This document shows positions 46,938 through 56,898 of a stretch of 64,000 nucleotides of DNA, in pieces (within the stretch, counting starts at the first letter, position 1; each line of letters starts with the position of its first letter). The stretch lies in assembly GCA_902825215.1 (NCBI GenBank), contig LR782234.1, positions 2,046,001-2,110,000 on the forward strand, given 5' to 3'. The notes under the pieces are model-generated. The model searched no databases. It was not told the DNA's origin and was given only the letters and a program-made list of their open reading frames with translations. The stretch comes from Pseudomonas fluorescens (lineage in GTDB: Bacteria; Pseudomonadota; Gammaproteobacteria; Pseudomonadales; Pseudomonadaceae). The translations under genes and the position numbers were made by a program.

Positions 46938-47621
46938 TCAATGGCCCATAAGCCAATGCTGATGCGGGCCGGGAAGGGTCCAGACACCAAACACAATCAC
47001 CAACAACCCGCCGGCCATGCGCACACTGCGCTTGCGCAAAATCGCGGTCACCCGTTCCGCCGCCAGCCCGGTCGCCAGCAGAACCGGCCAGGTGCCCAGG
47101 CCAAACGCGAGCATCAACAAGGCGCTATCGAGCGCATTGCCCTGACTCGCCGACCACAGCAACGTGCTGTAAACCAGCCCGCACGGCAGCCAGCCCCACA
47201 ACGCGCCGAGCAACAATGCACGCGGCAGACTCGACACCGGCAGCAAGCGATTGGCCACGGGCTGGATGAAGCGCCACAACCCACGCCCGAGCGCCTCAAT
47301 GCGCGTCAGCCCGCTCCACCAACCGGCGAGATACAAGCCCATGGCGATCAGCAGCAACCCGGCCAGCACGCGCATGAACAGCGCCGCCGGGCTGTTGGCG
47401 ACCGCCCAGCCGGCGAGGCCGATGAGCAGGCCGGCTGTGGCATAGCTGAGAATCCGCCCGAGGTTGTACGCCAGCAGCAGACGAAAGCGCCGGCTGCGCT
47501 GCTCCTTGGGAATCGCCAGGGTCAGCGCGCCCATCAAGCCGCCGCACATGCCCAGGCAATGGCCGCCGCCCAGCAGGCCAAGGATCAGGGCGGATACCAG
47601 CAGTGGCGCCAGTTCAAGCAT
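46938..47621 (-). CDS. TauE/SafE-type (CcdA-like) membrane protein
   Basis: This 227-residue protein has about six membrane segments, with the starts LVSALILGLLGGGHCLGMCGGL and LPCGLVYSTLLWSA. The paired Cys in GHCLGMCGG and the PCG motif resemble cytochrome-biogenesis relatives annotated as the sulfite exporter TauE/SafE family. Its ATG overlaps the ccoS stop by 8 nt, and it ends the ccoGHIS transcript. A role in copper handling or thiol chemistry for cbb3 assembly is plausible (inference). Confidence 0.82.
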   Translation of the reverse strand: MLELAPLLVSALILGLLGGGHCLGMCGGLMGALTLAIPKEQRSRRFRLLLAYNLGRILSYATAGLLIGLAGWAVANSPAALFMRVLAGLLLIAMGLYLAGWWSGLTRIEALGRGLWRFIQPVANRLLPVSSLPRALLLGALWGWLPCGLVYSTLLWSASQGNALDSALLMLAFGLGTWPVLLATGLAAERVTAILRKRSVRMAGGLLVIVFGVWTLPGPHQHWLMGH

Positions 47622-47826
47622 GCGGTGGCGCCTTGTCGTCCGGTTTGCCGGCCTTGGCTTCGTCCACGGCAGCGGTATGGTTCGGGTCCTGATCGTCGAA
47701 CAGGATGCTGTGCGCCGGGCCGTCGAGGTCGTCGTACTGGCCGCTGTCCACCGCCCAGAAGAAGATGTACACGGCGATGGCCACGATCAGCAGTGCAGCG
47801 GGAATCATCACGTAGAGAGCTGGCAT
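47614..47826 (-). CDS. ccoS: cbb3 oxidase maturation protein CcoS
   Basis: This 70-residue single-span protein (MPALYVMIPAALLIVAIAVYIFFWAV) has the family block SGQYDDLDGPAHSILFDDQ. CcoS is needed to insert redox cofactors into CcoN. I chose ATG 47826; a longer frame would overlap the ccoI 3' end with non-family sequence. It is 22 nt downstream of ccoI. Confidence 0.92.
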   Translation of the reverse strand: MPALYVMIPAALLIVAIAVYIFFWAVDSGQYDDLDGPAHSILFDDQDPNHTAAVDEAKAGKPDDKAPPHA

Positions 47827-47848
47827 CGGTACTCCGGGCTCGCGCGGC

Positions 47849-50299
47849 TCAGGCCGGTAGCGGGCGGGTTTCTGAACGGGTGCTGGTGTGCGGCGCACCC
47901 GGCAGGCGAGTCAGGCGCAGGGCATTGAGCACCACGGTCAGCGAACTGATCGACATGCCGACCGCAGCCCACACCGGAGTGATCCAGCCGAGGGCGGCGA
48001 ACGGCAACATGAGACCATTGTACAGCGCCGCCCACAGCAGGTTTTCGATGATTACCCGCCGCGTACGGCGTGCCAATGTGAAGGCTTGCACCAGCGCGTC
48101 GAGGCGGTTCGACAGCAACACCGCATCGGCACTGGTTTTCGCCAGATCGGTGGCCGAGCCCATGGCCACACTGATGTCCGCGGCTGCCAGTACCGGCACG
48201 TCGTTGACGCCGTCGCCGAGCATCAGCACTTTGCGTCCTTCTCTGTGCAGTTGTTGCAGCACTTGCAGCTTGTCATCCGGGCGCAAACTGCCGCGTGCCT
48301 CATCAATGCCCAGTTCGGCGGCGACGCTGGCGACCATCGGCGAGCTGTCGCCGGACAGTAGCAGCGTGCGCCAGCCGCGCGCCTTGCACGCGGCGAGCAG
48401 GGCGGGGGCATCGTCGCGCAGGCGATCGTCGAGCACCAGCCACGCCAGCGGAGCGTTTTCGTCACCGAGCAGCAACCATTGGCCTGCCTCATTCGGCATC
48501 GCCGGGACGCTCGCACCGCTCAGCGCGCAAACGAAGTCTGCCTGACCAATGCGCAAGCGCTGCCCGGCCACCGAGCCTTCAAGGCCTAGCCCCGGCGTGC
48601 TGTGTACTTCATCAGCGGCCAGCGGCGCACGGCCGAAAGCGCGGGCGATCGGGTGTTCGGAGCGGTTTTCCAGGGCGGCGGCGAGGCTCAGACACTGCTC
48701 GCTGTCGAGTGCGCCGAGCGGTCGGATCGAGCGCAGCACCAGGCGGCCTTCGGTGAGGGTACCGGTCTTGTCAAAAATCACCGTGTCGATCTGGTTCAAA
48801 CCTTCCAGTACATGCCCGCGGGTCAGCAGCAAACCGAGTTTGTGCAAGGTGCCGGTGGCGGCGGTGAGGGCGGTCGGCGTCGCCAGCGACAGTGCGCACG
48901 GGCAGGTCGCGACCAGCATGGCGAGGACGATCCAGAACGCTCGCGACGCATCCAGTTGCCACCACAGCAGGCCGATGGCGACAGCGGCGATCAGCGACAT
49001 CAGCAGGAACCATTGCGCGGCGCGGTCGGCGATTTCTGCCAGGCGCGGTTTCTCGGCCTGGGCGCGGTCGAGCAGGCGCACGATCGCCGACAGGCGCGTG
49101 TCGTGGCCCAACGCCTGAACCTCGACGGTCAACGCGCCTTCGACATTCAGCGTGCCGGCGGTTACAGCATCGCCCAGCGTGCGCGGTTGCGGCAGGTATT
49201 CGCCGGTCAGCAGCGATTCGTCGATGCTTGACTGGCCGTCGATGATCTTGCCGTCCGCCGGCAGCACCGAGCCGGGCTGCACCAGAATCCGCTCGCCGAC
49301 GCGCAGTTCGCTGAGCAGGATGCGCTCGCTCTGACCGTTGGCATCCAGCCGCAAACAGGAGGCCGGCAGCAGGTTGACCAGTTGCGCGGTGGCGGCCGCG
49401 GTGCGCTCGCGGGCGCGCCGTTCCAGATAGCGACCGGCGAGCAGGAATAGCGCGAACATGCCGACCGCATCGAAATACAACTCGCCGACGCCAGTGATTG
49501 CCGTCCAGATTCCGGCGATGTAAGCACTGCCGATCGCCAGCGAAACCGACACGTCCATGGTCAGGTGGCGTGTGCGCAGATCGCGCATCGCCCCTTTGAA
49601 AAACGGTGCGCAGCTGTAGAACACGATCGGCGTGGTCAGAAACAGCGCGACCCAGCGCAGGATCGTGTGCAGTTCCGGGCTGAGGTCGATGTTGAATTCC
49701 GGCCACGTCGCCATGGTCGCCATCATCGCCTGGAACCACAGCAGCCCGGCGACGCCGAGCTGGCGCAGGGCACGGCGGTTTTCGCTGGCCAGTTGTTCGC
49801 TGGCGCGGTCGGCCTGATACGGGTGGGCGGCGTAGCCGATGTGGCGCAGTTCGGCGAGGATCTGGCTCAGCGGTAACTGCGCGTCGGACCAGCGCACGTG
49901 CAGGCGATGGTTGGACAGGTTCAGTCGCGCTTCGGCAACCGCAGGCAGGGTGCGCAGATGTTTCTCGATCAGCCAGCCGCAGGCGGCGCAACTGATGCCT
50001 TCCATCAACAGCGTGGTTTCGGCCAGCTCGCCTTCGTGGCGCACGAACGGTTGCTGGACGTCAGCGCGGTCGTACAGCGCCAGTTCGTCGGTCAATTGCA
50101 CCGGCAGGGCTTCGGGGTTGGCCGAGGCTTCGCTGCGGTGGTGGTAATAGCTTTCCAGCCCGCCGGCAACGATCGCCTCGGCCACGGCCTGACAGCCCGG
50201 GCAGCAGAATTCGCGCGATTGCCCGAGGACGACGGCGGTGAAGCGGCTGCCGGACGGGACGGGCAGGGCGCAGTGGTAGCAGGGGGTTGGGGTGGTCAT
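47849..50299 (-). CDS. ccoI: Copper-exporting P1B-type ATPase for cbb3 assembly
   Basis: CcoI (FixI/CopA2) pumps copper outward across the inner membrane for the CuB site of CcoN. The 816-residue protein has an N-terminal Cys-rich region (CYHCALPV, FCCPGCQAVAE), a heavy-metal domain with GISCAACGWLIEKHL, the channel motif CPCALSLATP, the phosphorylation site DKTGTLTEG and the hinge GDGVNDVPVLAAADISVAMG. I chose ATG 50299 (MTTPTPCYHCALP); an earlier in-frame start runs into a REPIN. Confidence 0.95.
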   Translation of the reverse strand: MTTPTPCYHCALPVPSGSRFTAVVLGQSREFCCPGCQAVAEAIVAGGLESYYHHRSEASANPEALPVQLTDELALYDRADVQQPFVRHEGELAETTLLMEGISCAACGWLIEKHLRTLPAVAEARLNLSNHRLHVRWSDAQLPLSQILAELRHIGYAAHPYQADRASEQLASENRRALRQLGVAGLLWFQAMMATMATWPEFNIDLSPELHTILRWVALFLTTPIVFYSCAPFFKGAMRDLRTRHLTMDVSVSLAIGSAYIAGIWTAITGVGELYFDAVGMFALFLLAGRYLERRARERTAAATAQLVNLLPASCLRLDANGQSERILLSELRVGERILVQPGSVLPADGKIIDGQSSIDESLLTGEYLPQPRTLGDAVTAGTLNVEGALTVEVQALGHDTRLSAIVRLLDRAQAEKPRLAEIADRAAQWFLLMSLIAAVAIGLLWWQLDASRAFWIVLAMLVATCPCALSLATPTALTAATGTLHKLGLLLTRGHVLEGLNQIDTVIFDKTGTLTEGRLVLRSIRPLGALDSEQCLSLAAALENRSEHPIARAFGRAPLAADEVHSTPGLGLEGSVAGQRLRIGQADFVCALSGASVPAMPNEAGQWLLLGDENAPLAWLVLDDRLRDDAPALLAACKARGWRTLLLSGDSSPMVASVAAELGIDEARGSLRPDDKLQVLQQLHREGRKVLMLGDGVNDVPVLAAADISVAMGSATDLAKTSADAVLLSNRLDALVQAFTLARRTRRVIIENLLWAALYNGLMLPFAALGWITPVWAAVGMSISSLTVVLNALRLTRLPGAPHTSTRSETRPLPA

Positions 50300-50314
50300 G
50301 ATGCGCGTTCCGAT

Positions 50315-50426
50315 GATCGTTCCCACGCTCCGCGTGGGAATGCCTCCCCGGACGCTCCGCGTCCGCTTCGGCTGGGACGCAGAGCGTCCCTGGCTGCGTT
50401 CCCACGCTGGAGCGTGGGAACGATCA
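50315..50426. repeat. REPIN, type C, between ccoH and ccoI
   Basis: Inverted GATCGTTCCCACGC units lie 15 nt upstream of the ccoI start, inside an otherwise compact operon. Confidence 0.86.
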
Positions 50427-50487
50427 AAGCGGTGTCAGTCGCCGACATTGCTATGGTCATGCGCAAAACCCTGAGGCGCTGAAGATC

Positions 50488-50544
50488 AGTCCCCTCTCCC
50501 TCTGGGCGGTCCGACGTTTCGGGAGGGTTAGGGTGAGGGGCTTT
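50488..50544. repeat. Degenerate REP, CCCTCTCCC type
   Basis: CCCCTCTCCCTCTGGG and GGGAGGGTTAGGGTGAGGGG flank a short spacer, the same family that hosts the IS insertions. The right end is 10 nt from the ccoH stop. Confidence 0.7.
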
Positions 50545-50554
50545 GGACCTTGAC

Positions 50555-51094
50555 TCACTTTTTCAGATCTTCCGCACCCTGCAACGGCTCATCGCCCAGC
50601 AGCAGTTCCTTGTCATGGCTGACCAGTTCTTCCTCGAACATGCGCCACACATGTTCATCCTGACTGCCCAGCAGCTCGACAAACCGCCGGCCTTCAATCT
50701 TGTCATTCAACTGACCGATGTAACGCCCGGTCTCGCTCTCGCTGCGAGTCAGGACAATCTTGCGATCCTTCTCCGGTTGCGTCGGCGAGATCAGATTCAA
50801 TTCCAGCGTGTTCGGCTGACTGTCACCGCTCAGGCGCAAGTCGACTTCGCCGGTAACATCGTCCAGATGCACCGCCGCGCGCATTTTCAGGGTTTGCGCC
50901 AGCAGTTCACGGTCCAGCGAACGGTTGATGCCTTTGCCGGCCTCGTAATAATTGTCGTTGACCAGATTGTCCGGGTTGTTCACCGCAATCGTCACCATCG
51001 ACAGGGTCAGCGCCACCGAGCAGGCCAGAATGCCGATGATGATCCACGGCCAGAGGTGCTTGTACCAGGGACTTGCAGCGTTTGCGGCAGACAT
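50555..51094 (-). CDS. ccoH: cbb3 oxidase assembly protein CcoH (FixH family)
   Basis: This 179-residue FixH-type protein has one N-terminal membrane span (WPWIIIGILACSVALTLSMVTIAV) and a periplasmic domain with the family text NPDNLVNDNYYEAGKGIN. It interacts with the assembling CcoNOP complex. I chose ATG 51094 (MSAANAASPWYKHLWPW). It is 11 nt after ccoG. Confidence 0.92.
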   Translation of the reverse strand: MSAANAASPWYKHLWPWIIIGILACSVALTLSMVTIAVNNPDNLVNDNYYEAGKGINRSLDRELLAQTLKMRAAVHLDDVTGEVDLRLSGDSQPNTLELNLISPTQPEKDRKIVLTRSESETGRYIGQLNDKIEGRRFVELLGSQDEHVWRMFEEELVSHDKELLLGDEPLQGAEDLKK

Positions 51095-51105
51095 ATGCAG
51101 TTCTC

Positions 51106-52521
51106 TCAACGAATTTGCGGGCCGATGAATCGGCTCTTGGCTTCAATGTGGACGCTGTTGTCATCGGCATCCTTGAGGATGAATTTCACCTCATTGGTGC
51201 TCGATGGCAGTTGTTCCGGTGCGCTCGACAACTCGACCGGCATGCTGACGATATCGCCGGCAGCCACCTTGATCTCGCGCTTGCCTTGCAGACGCAGGTC
51301 CGGCAGACCTTCGGCTTGCAGCACATAGGTGTGATCGCGCTGGTCCTTGTTCATGATTTTCAGGCTGTAGACGTTTTCGATCCGGCCTTCGGCGTTTTCC
51401 CGGTACAGCACACGGTCCTTGCTGACGTCGAAACCGACCAGAGAGCGCATGAAGAAGGCCGCGACCAGCAGGCTGATCATCGCCAGCAACACCACGGCAT
51501 AACCAATCAGGCGTGGCCGCAGTTTATGGGTTTTCTGCCCGGACAGGTTGTGTTCGGTGGTGTAGCTGATCAGCCCGCGCGGGTAATCCATCTTGTCCAT
51601 GATGCTGTCGCAGGCGTCGATACAGGCAGCGCAACCAATGCACTCGATCTGCAGGCCGTCGCGAATGTCGATGCCGGTCGGGCAGACCTGCACGCACATC
51701 GTGCAGTCGATGCAGTCGCCCAGCCCCAGCGCCTTGTAGTCGATGCCTTTTTTACGTGGGCCACGGCTTTCGCCACGGCGCGGGTCGTAGGAAACGATCA
51801 GCGTGTCCTTGTCGAACATCACGCTCTGAAAGCGCGCATACGGACACATGTAGATGCACACCTGCTCGCGCAACCAGCCGGCGTTGCCATAAGTGGCGAG
51901 GGTGAAGAAACCGACCCAGAAGTACGACCAGCCATCGGCCTGGCCAGTGAAGAACTCAATGACCAGTTCGCGGATCGGCGAGAAGTAACCGACGAAGGTC
52001 ATGCCGGTGACAAAACCAATCAATAGCCACAGCGCGTGCTTGGCCGCTTTGCGCAGAAACTTGTTGGCGCTCATTGGCGCCTTGTCGAGTTTGATGCGCT
52101 GGTTGCGGTCGCCTTCGGTGACCTTTTCGCACCACATGAAAATCCATGTCCACACACTTTGCGGACAGGTGTAACCGCACCAGACTCGCCCGGCATACAC
52201 GGTGATGAAAAACAGGCCAAACGCGGCAATGATCAACAGGCCCGACAGCAAGATGAAGTCCTGCGGCCAGAACGTCGCGCCAAAAATGAAGAACTTGCGC
52301 TCCGGCAGGTTCCACCACACGGCCTGATGACCGCCCCAGTTCAGCCACACCGTACCGAAATACAACAGGAACAGCGCCGCACCGCCGAGCATCCGCAGAT
52401 TGCGGAACAGGCCGGTGAAGGCGCGGGTGTAGATTTTTTCGCGTGAGGCGTAAAGGTCGACGCTGTTGTTCGGGTTTTTGCTCGGTGGTGTGACGTCGTG
52501 TACCGGAATCTGGTTGCTCAT
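51106..52521 (-). CDS. ccoG: cbb3 oxidase accessory protein CcoG (polyferredoxin)
   Basis: This 471-residue membrane iron-sulfur protein (FixG family) has several membrane spans in the N-terminal half and two 4Fe-4S motifs, CIDCTMCVQVCP and CIGCAACIDACD. The C-terminal periplasmic Ig-like domain is at about 350-471. CcoG is thought to reduce copper during CuB assembly. I chose ATG 52521 (MSNQIPVHDV), the second of two adjacent ATGs. It is first in the ccoGHIS unit. Confidence 0.95.
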   Translation of the reverse strand: MSNQIPVHDVTPPSKNPNNSVDLYASREKIYTRAFTGLFRNLRMLGGAALFLLYFGTVWLNWGGHQAVWWNLPERKFFIFGATFWPQDFILLSGLLIIAAFGLFFITVYAGRVWCGYTCPQSVWTWIFMWCEKVTEGDRNQRIKLDKAPMSANKFLRKAAKHALWLLIGFVTGMTFVGYFSPIRELVIEFFTGQADGWSYFWVGFFTLATYGNAGWLREQVCIYMCPYARFQSVMFDKDTLIVSYDPRRGESRGPRKKGIDYKALGLGDCIDCTMCVQVCPTGIDIRDGLQIECIGCAACIDACDSIMDKMDYPRGLISYTTEHNLSGQKTHKLRPRLIGYAVVLLAMISLLVAAFFMRSLVGFDVSKDRVLYRENAEGRIENVYSLKIMNKDQRDHTYVLQAEGLPDLRLQGKREIKVAAGDIVSMPVELSSAPEQLPSSTNEVKFILKDADDNSVHIEAKSRFIGPQIR

Positions 52522-53196
52522 CATTGCATCCCACGGCAGTGGAAAAATGCCTTGGTCGATACGTGCCAACCAAGGTCAAAAAGGGCTGTTGCAGTGGCGC
52601 GATGATACGCCTGTCGCTCTGGCTCAAGGGTGCGACCTTTGGTCGCGTTGGGTAAAGGGTACGGATGGTGTAGCGATTGCGTGAAAGCCTGACGCAGATC
52701 AATTGACTTGTTGAGTATGGACGGTTTTGCTGCACTGGCTAATTAGCTGTTTTCAAAGGGCTTGGCAGTGCTCAGCGGCCGACCCTCAAATTACCGTTCA
52801 ATGCGACGATGATTTATTACGGCTCGCGCGGTTTTGAACTCGACTTCAGCTGCCCCGCGCATGACCAGCAGGTCGACAATGCCGGGAGGGGGCAGTTGGT
52901 TTCTGGTGCGTCCCGGACCCGGCAGTCTACCGCCGCCGAGACCGTCCAGACCGCCACCGTTATCTGGGTTGTTCGAGGCGGTTCGGGCAATTGCATGCGC
53001 GCGTGGCGCCTGCGTTTTCGCTGACCTGAATTGATTATCAGGGCAGGGTTGGAAGTGTTTGGGCATTGTCCTTTCGTGCATGTCGGTTTCATCCTTGGAG
53101 ATCAGTCCGATGCGGTTTATCGGCGTGAAAAAAACCTACAGGGCGCCGCTGCACCGGTCCATCAACCAAATGTCTCAAGGCGTGAATGCCAGTATG
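52522..53196. other. ccoG-ccoP1 intergenic region without a supported gene
   Basis: This 675-nt gap is long for this block. It holds the candidate ccoG promoter (52656-52702). Three overlapping frames at about 52791-53092 are open in competing directions and none has a recognisable product. A short open frame from 53110 runs straight through the terminator at 53197 and is therefore unlikely to be a gene. No rRNA, tRNA or REP is visible. Confidence 0.5.
52656..52702 (-). promoter_or_regulatory. Candidate Anr-type promoter of ccoG
   Basis: On the minus strand TTGATCTGCGTCAG (52702-52689) matches TTGAT-N4-ATCAA except at two positions of the second half. A TACCCT (52661-52656) is placed as a -10, giving a box centre near -41.5. 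It is weaker than the hemN box. Confidence 0.5.
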
Positions 53197-53235
53197 AAAA
53201 AGGCCCCGCCAATCGAAACTGGCGGGGCCTTTTTT
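53197..53235 (-). terminator. Bidirectional terminator after ccoP1
   Basis: A long perfect stem AAAAAGGCCCCGCC/GGCGGGGCCTTTTT with a 10-nt loop lies 17 nt past the ccoP1 stop. It has T tracts on both strands. Confidence 0.93.
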
Positions 53236-53251
53236 ACATCGAGCGTCGGCC

Positions 53252-54235
53252 TTATTCGGCGTTCGCTTCCGGTGCTTTTTCACCGTGGGACAGGCTGTAA
53301 ACATACGCCGCCAGCAGGTGCACCTTGTCGTTGCCCTGCAGTTGTTCCTGCGCCGGCATCTGGCCCTGGCGGCCGTAACGGATGGTCTGCTGCAGTTGCG
53401 CGAAGCTCGAGCCGTAGATGAATGCGCCCGGATGGGTCAGGTCAGGCGCGCCCATGGCCGGGGTGCCTTTACCTGCAGGACCGTGGCAGGCCACGCAGTT
53501 GGCCGCGAACAGTTTCTGCCCGTTGGCCGGATCGGCCTTGGTGCCTTCCGGCAGTTTGCGCCCGTCGAGGTTGGTCACGACAAACGCCGCCACGTCGGCC
53601 ACGCCTTGCTCGCCGATGACTTCCGCCCACGCCGGCATCACCGCGTGGCGACCGCCCATGATGGTGGTCTTGATGGTTTCTGGCTCGCCGCCCCAGCGCC
53701 AGTCGGCGTCGGTCAGGTTAGGGAAGCCATAGGCACCCTTGGCGTCGGAGCCGTGGCACACCGAGCAGTTGGAGGCAAACAGGCGACCGCCCATTTTCAA
53801 TGCTTGCGGGTCCTTGGCGACTTCTTCGATCGGCATCGCTGCGAACTTGGCGAAGATCGGACCGAAGCGGGCGTCCGAACGGGCCATTTCCTTTTCCCAT
53901 TCGTGCACGCCGGTCCAGCCGGTCTGGCCGTTGGCGAACGCGGTCTGCTTTTCGTTATCCAGATAGTTGTAGCCCGGCAGCAGACCTTTCCAGTTGCCCA
54001 GACCCGGATACAGCACCAGGTAGCCCAAGGCGAAAATGATGGTGCCGACGAACAGCATGAACCACCATTTCGGCAGCGGGTTGTCGTACTCCTCGATCCC
54101 GTCGAAGGAGTGGCCGACCGTCTCGTCCGTCTGTTCGCTGCGCTGGCCCTTGCGGGTCGACAGCAACAGCCAGGTCAGGGCGAAGATCGTACCGAGACTG
54201 AGGACTGTGACGTACAGACTCCAGAACGTAGTCAT
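53252..54235 (-). CDS. ccoP1: cbb3 cytochrome oxidase subunit III, diheme CcoP (set 1)
   Basis: This 327-residue membrane-anchored diheme cytochrome c passes electrons to CcoO and CcoN. It has two N-terminal membrane spans ([21 protein letters not shown] and [20 protein letters not shown]) and heme motifs CSVCH and CVACH with later axial Met regions. It overlaps the ccoQ1 stop by 4 nt (ATGA). Set 1 is named for the position next to ccoG, as in P. aeruginosa. Confidence 0.95.
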   Translation of the reverse strand: MTTFWSLYVTVLSLGTIFALTWLLLSTRKGQRSEQTDETVGHSFDGIEEYDNPLPKWWFMLFVGTIIFALGYLVLYPGLGNWKGLLPGYNYLDNEKQTAFANGQTGWTGVHEWEKEMARSDARFGPIFAKFAAMPIEEVAKDPQALKMGGRLFASNCSVCHGSDAKGAYGFPNLTDADWRWGGEPETIKTTIMGGRHAVMPAWAEVIGEQGVADVAAFVVTNLDGRKLPEGTKADPANGQKLFAANCVACHGPAGKGTPAMGAPDLTHPGAFIYGSSFAQLQQTIRYGRQGQMPAQEQLQGNDKVHLLAAYVYSLSHGEKAPEANAE

Positions 54236-54426
54236 TCTTTGTTACTCCTAGAAGCTTGCTCGACGTGCTTGATGGCTTCGGGATCATCCGCAAAAGGCAA
54301 CAAGGTCGCGTCTTCAAACTCCGACTTGCGCTTGGGGCTGAACACCCACAATGCCAGACCGATAAAGGCCACCATCACGACAACGGTGCCCAGGCCGCGA
54401 ATCATCCCGATATCCATCAGATTCAC
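54232..54426 (-). CDS. ccoQ1: cbb3 oxidase subunit CcoQ (set 1)
   Basis: This 64-residue protein has a single membrane span ([18 protein letters not shown]) followed by a cytoplasmic charged tail with LPFADDPE. CcoQ stabilises the cbb3 complex. It overlaps ccoO1 and ccoP1 by 4 nt each, indicating translational coupling. Confidence 0.92.
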   Translation of the reverse strand: MNLMDIGMIRGLGTVVVMVAFIGLALWVFSPKRKSEFEDATLLPFADDPEAIKHVEQASRSNKE

Positions 54427-55031
54427 CGTTTGCTTTTGATGATGGTGCCCAGGCCTTGCAGATAGGCCACCAGCGCGTCCATTTCGGTTTTGCCCTTCAC
54501 GGCATCCTGTGCACCGGCGATGTCTTCGTCGGTGTAAGGAACGCCGAGGGTGCGCAACACTTCCATTTTCTTCGCGGTTTCCTTGCCGTCGAGCTTGTTT
54601 TCCACGAGGAACGGGTAAGCCGGCATTTTCGACTCGGGCACCACGTTGCGCGGGTTGTACAAGTGCGCACGTTGCCAGTCATCGGAGTAACGACCGCCGA
54701 CACGGGCCAGGTCCGGACCGGTACGTTTGGAACCCCACAGGAACGGGTGGTCCCAGACGCTTTCACCGGCAACCGAATAGTGCCCGTAGCGTTCGGTTTC
54801 AGCGCGGAACGGGCGGATCATCTGCGAGTGGCAGCCGACACAACCGTTGGCGATGTAGACGTCGCGGCCTTCCAGTTCCAGCGCCGAGCGTGGCTTCATG
54901 CCCTCGACCGGCTTGTTGGTAACGTCCTGGAAGAACAGCGGAACAATTTGAGTCAAGCCACCGACGCTGACGGCGATGACCATGAAGAAGGCCAGCAGGC
55001 CAATATTCTTCTCGACAGCTTCATGCTTCAT
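54423..55031 (-). CDS. ccoO1: cbb3 cytochrome oxidase subunit II, monoheme CcoO (set 1)
   Basis: This 202-residue membrane-anchored monoheme cytochrome c has one N-terminal span ([20 protein letters not shown]) and the heme motif [12 protein letters not shown]. The family text [15 protein letters not shown] and [14 protein letters not shown], with the axial Met, is present. Its ATG shares one base with the ccoN1 TGA stop. Confidence 0.95.
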   Translation of the reverse strand: MKHEAVEKNIGLLAFFMVIAVSVGGLTQIVPLFFQDVTNKPVEGMKPRSALELEGRDVYIANGCVGCHSQMIRPFRAETERYGHYSVAGESVWDHPFLWGSKRTGPDLARVGGRYSDDWQRAHLYNPRNVVPESKMPAYPFLVENKLDGKETAKKMEVLRTLGVPYTDEDIAGAQDAVKGKTEMDALVAYLQGLGTIIKSKR

Positions 55032-56473
55032 CAGTGAGCTCCAACGACGGCAATCTTGGCGGCGGCTTCGGCTTCAACCGGGTCCGACGCACGGACGGTG
55101 CGGTACACGTTGTACGCCATCAGCAACATGCCGCTGGCAAAGAACGCCCCGCCCAGCGCGCGGACGATGAAGCCCGGGTGGCTGGCCTGCAGTGCTTCGA
55201 CGAACGAGTAGGTGAGGGTGCCGTCATCGTTGATTGCACGCCACATCAGGCCCTGGGTGATGCCGTTGACCCACATCGAGGCGATGTAGAGCACGGTGCC
55301 GATGGTGGCGAGCCAGAAGTGCGCGTTAATCAGGCCGGTGCTGTGCATCTGCGCACGGCCGAACAGTTTCGGAATCATGTGGTAGATCGCGCCGATCGAG
55401 ATCATCGCTACCCAGCCGAGAGCACCGGCGTGTACGTGGCCGATGGTCCAGTCGGTGTAGTGCGACAGCGAGTTGACGGTCTTGATCGCCATCATCGGCC
55501 CTTCGAAGGTCGACATGCCATAGAACGCCAGCGAGACCACGAGGAAACGCAGGATCGGGTCGGTGCGTAATTTATGCCAGGCACCCGAGAGGGTCATCAT
55601 GCCGTTGATCATGCCGCCCCAGCTCGGCGCCAGCAGGATGATCGACATTGCCATGCCCAGCGACTGTGCCCAGTCCGGCAGGGCGGTGTAGTGCAGGTGG
55701 TGCGGGCCGGCCCAGATGTACAGGGTGATCAGTGCCCAAAAGTGCACGATCGACAGGCGATAGGAGTAGATCGGACGTTCGGCCTGTTTCGGCACGAAGT
55801 AGTACATCATCCCGAGGAAACCGGTGGTCAGGAAGAAGCCCACGGCGTTATGGCCGTACCACCACTGGATCATTGCATCGGTGGCGCCGGAGTAGGCCGA
55901 GTACGACTTGAACAGGCTGACCGGCAGCGACATGTGGTTGACGATGTGCAGCATCGCGGTCACGACAATGAACGCGCCGTAGAACCAGTTACCGACATAG
56001 ATGTGCTTGGTTTTGCGTTTGGTGATGGTGCCGAAGAACACCAGACCGTAGGTGACCCAGACAATCGCCAGCAGAATCGCGATCGGCCATTCCAGCTCGG
56101 CGTATTCCTTGGTGGTGGTGTAACCCAGCGGCAAGGTGATGATGGCGCCGACGATCACCGCTTGCCAGCCCCAGAAGGTGAAGGCCGCGAGGCTGTCGGA
56201 AATCAGTCGCGTCTGGCAGGTTCGCTGCACGACATAGTAGGAAGTGGCGAACAGTGCACAACCACCGAAGGCGAAAATCACCAGGTTTGTGTGCAACGGG
56301 CGCAAGCGTCCAAAGCTCGTCCACGGCAGACCGAAGTTCAGTTCCGGCCAGACCAGTTGCGAGGCGATGAAGACACCGAGCCCCATGCCAAGGATCCCCC
56401 AGACCACCGTCATGATGGCGAACTGGCGGACTACCTTATAGTTATAAGCAGTCGGACTGATTGCTGTGCTCAT
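55031..56473 (-). CDS. ccoN1: cbb3 cytochrome oxidase subunit I CcoN (set 1)
   Basis: CcoN is the catalytic heme-copper subunit that reduces oxygen with high affinity and pumps protons. The 480-residue protein has 12 expected membrane helices. Histidine ligands appear in [43 protein letters not shown] and [11 protein letters not shown]. It differs from CcoN2 mainly at the C-terminus ([15 protein letters not shown]). It is first in ccoNOQP1, with an Anr-like box at class II distance. Confidence 0.96.
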   Translation of the reverse strand: MSTAISPTAYNYKVVRQFAIMTVVWGILGMGLGVFIASQLVWPELNFGLPWTSFGRLRPLHTNLVIFAFGGCALFATSYYVVQRTCQTRLISDSLAAFTFWGWQAVIVGAIITLPLGYTTTKEYAELEWPIAILLAIVWVTYGLVFFGTITKRKTKHIYVGNWFYGAFIVVTAMLHIVNHMSLPVSLFKSYSAYSGATDAMIQWWYGHNAVGFFLTTGFLGMMYYFVPKQAERPIYSYRLSIVHFWALITLYIWAGPHHLHYTALPDWAQSLGMAMSIILLAPSWGGMINGMMTLSGAWHKLRTDPILRFLVVSLAFYGMSTFEGPMMAIKTVNSLSHYTDWTIGHVHAGALGWVAMISIGAIYHMIPKLFGRAQMHSTGLINAHFWLATIGTVLYIASMWVNGITQGLMWRAINDDGTLTYSFVEALQASHPGFIVRALGGAFFASGMLLMAYNVYRTVRASDPVEAEAAAKIAVVGAH

Positions 56474-56526
56474 TCTAAGGTTCCACGGTTTGGGTATTTT
56501 TATAGGGATAAAATCGGCCGCAAGTA

Positions 56527-56571
56527 TGTATAAAGCAGGGGGTCATTGCAACGCGCCATGACCTGGGTCAA
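56527..56571 (-). promoter_or_regulatory. Candidate Anr-type promoter of ccoN1
   Basis: On the minus strand TTGACCCAGGTCAT (56571-56558) resembles an Anr box with three mismatches to TTGAT-N4-ATCAA. A TATACA (56532-56527) forms the -10, so the box centre lies near -41 to -44. The mismatches suggest weak or Anr-independent expression, as known for cco1 in P. aeruginosa. Confidence 0.5.
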
Positions 56572-56898
56572 TGCTTTCCAACGCTGATTCTGCGGCCTTT
56601 CCATGTGCCGCGTAAGGTCAAAAATGGCCTCTGACAAAATGTCGCAGTGGACGAAAAATCTGCGTGGTCCGGATCGCTGCCGACGGCGTCTGTTCCTGCG
56701 TCGTATTCGGGAGGATGAAGGGCAATCGGCGCAACAGCCGGTATCCATTGGCGTTGGCGGCGAATCGGTCTGCCGGTTCATCGAACGCATCGCGCAAAAT
56801 CGATCTACGACCGCAACGAGCCGGTCCGCTTCGATGAAGCGTAGACCCGAATCCGGGGTTCCGAAAGGAGAGGGTGTGAGGGGTGCGACAAAAAGAAG
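56572..56898. other. ccoN1-ccoP2 intergenic DNA without a supported gene
   Basis: This stretch has open frames on both strands, but none has a family signature, a convincing ribosome site or Pseudomonas-like coding pattern. It includes GGGGTTCCGAAAGGAGAGGG near 56856, which is not followed by a recognisable gene. Confidence 0.4.

Noticed and set aside
52791-53092. Three small overlapping frames upstream of ccoG
   Set aside because: Mutually incompatible frames of about 65-95 codons, without ribosome sites or family resemblance.
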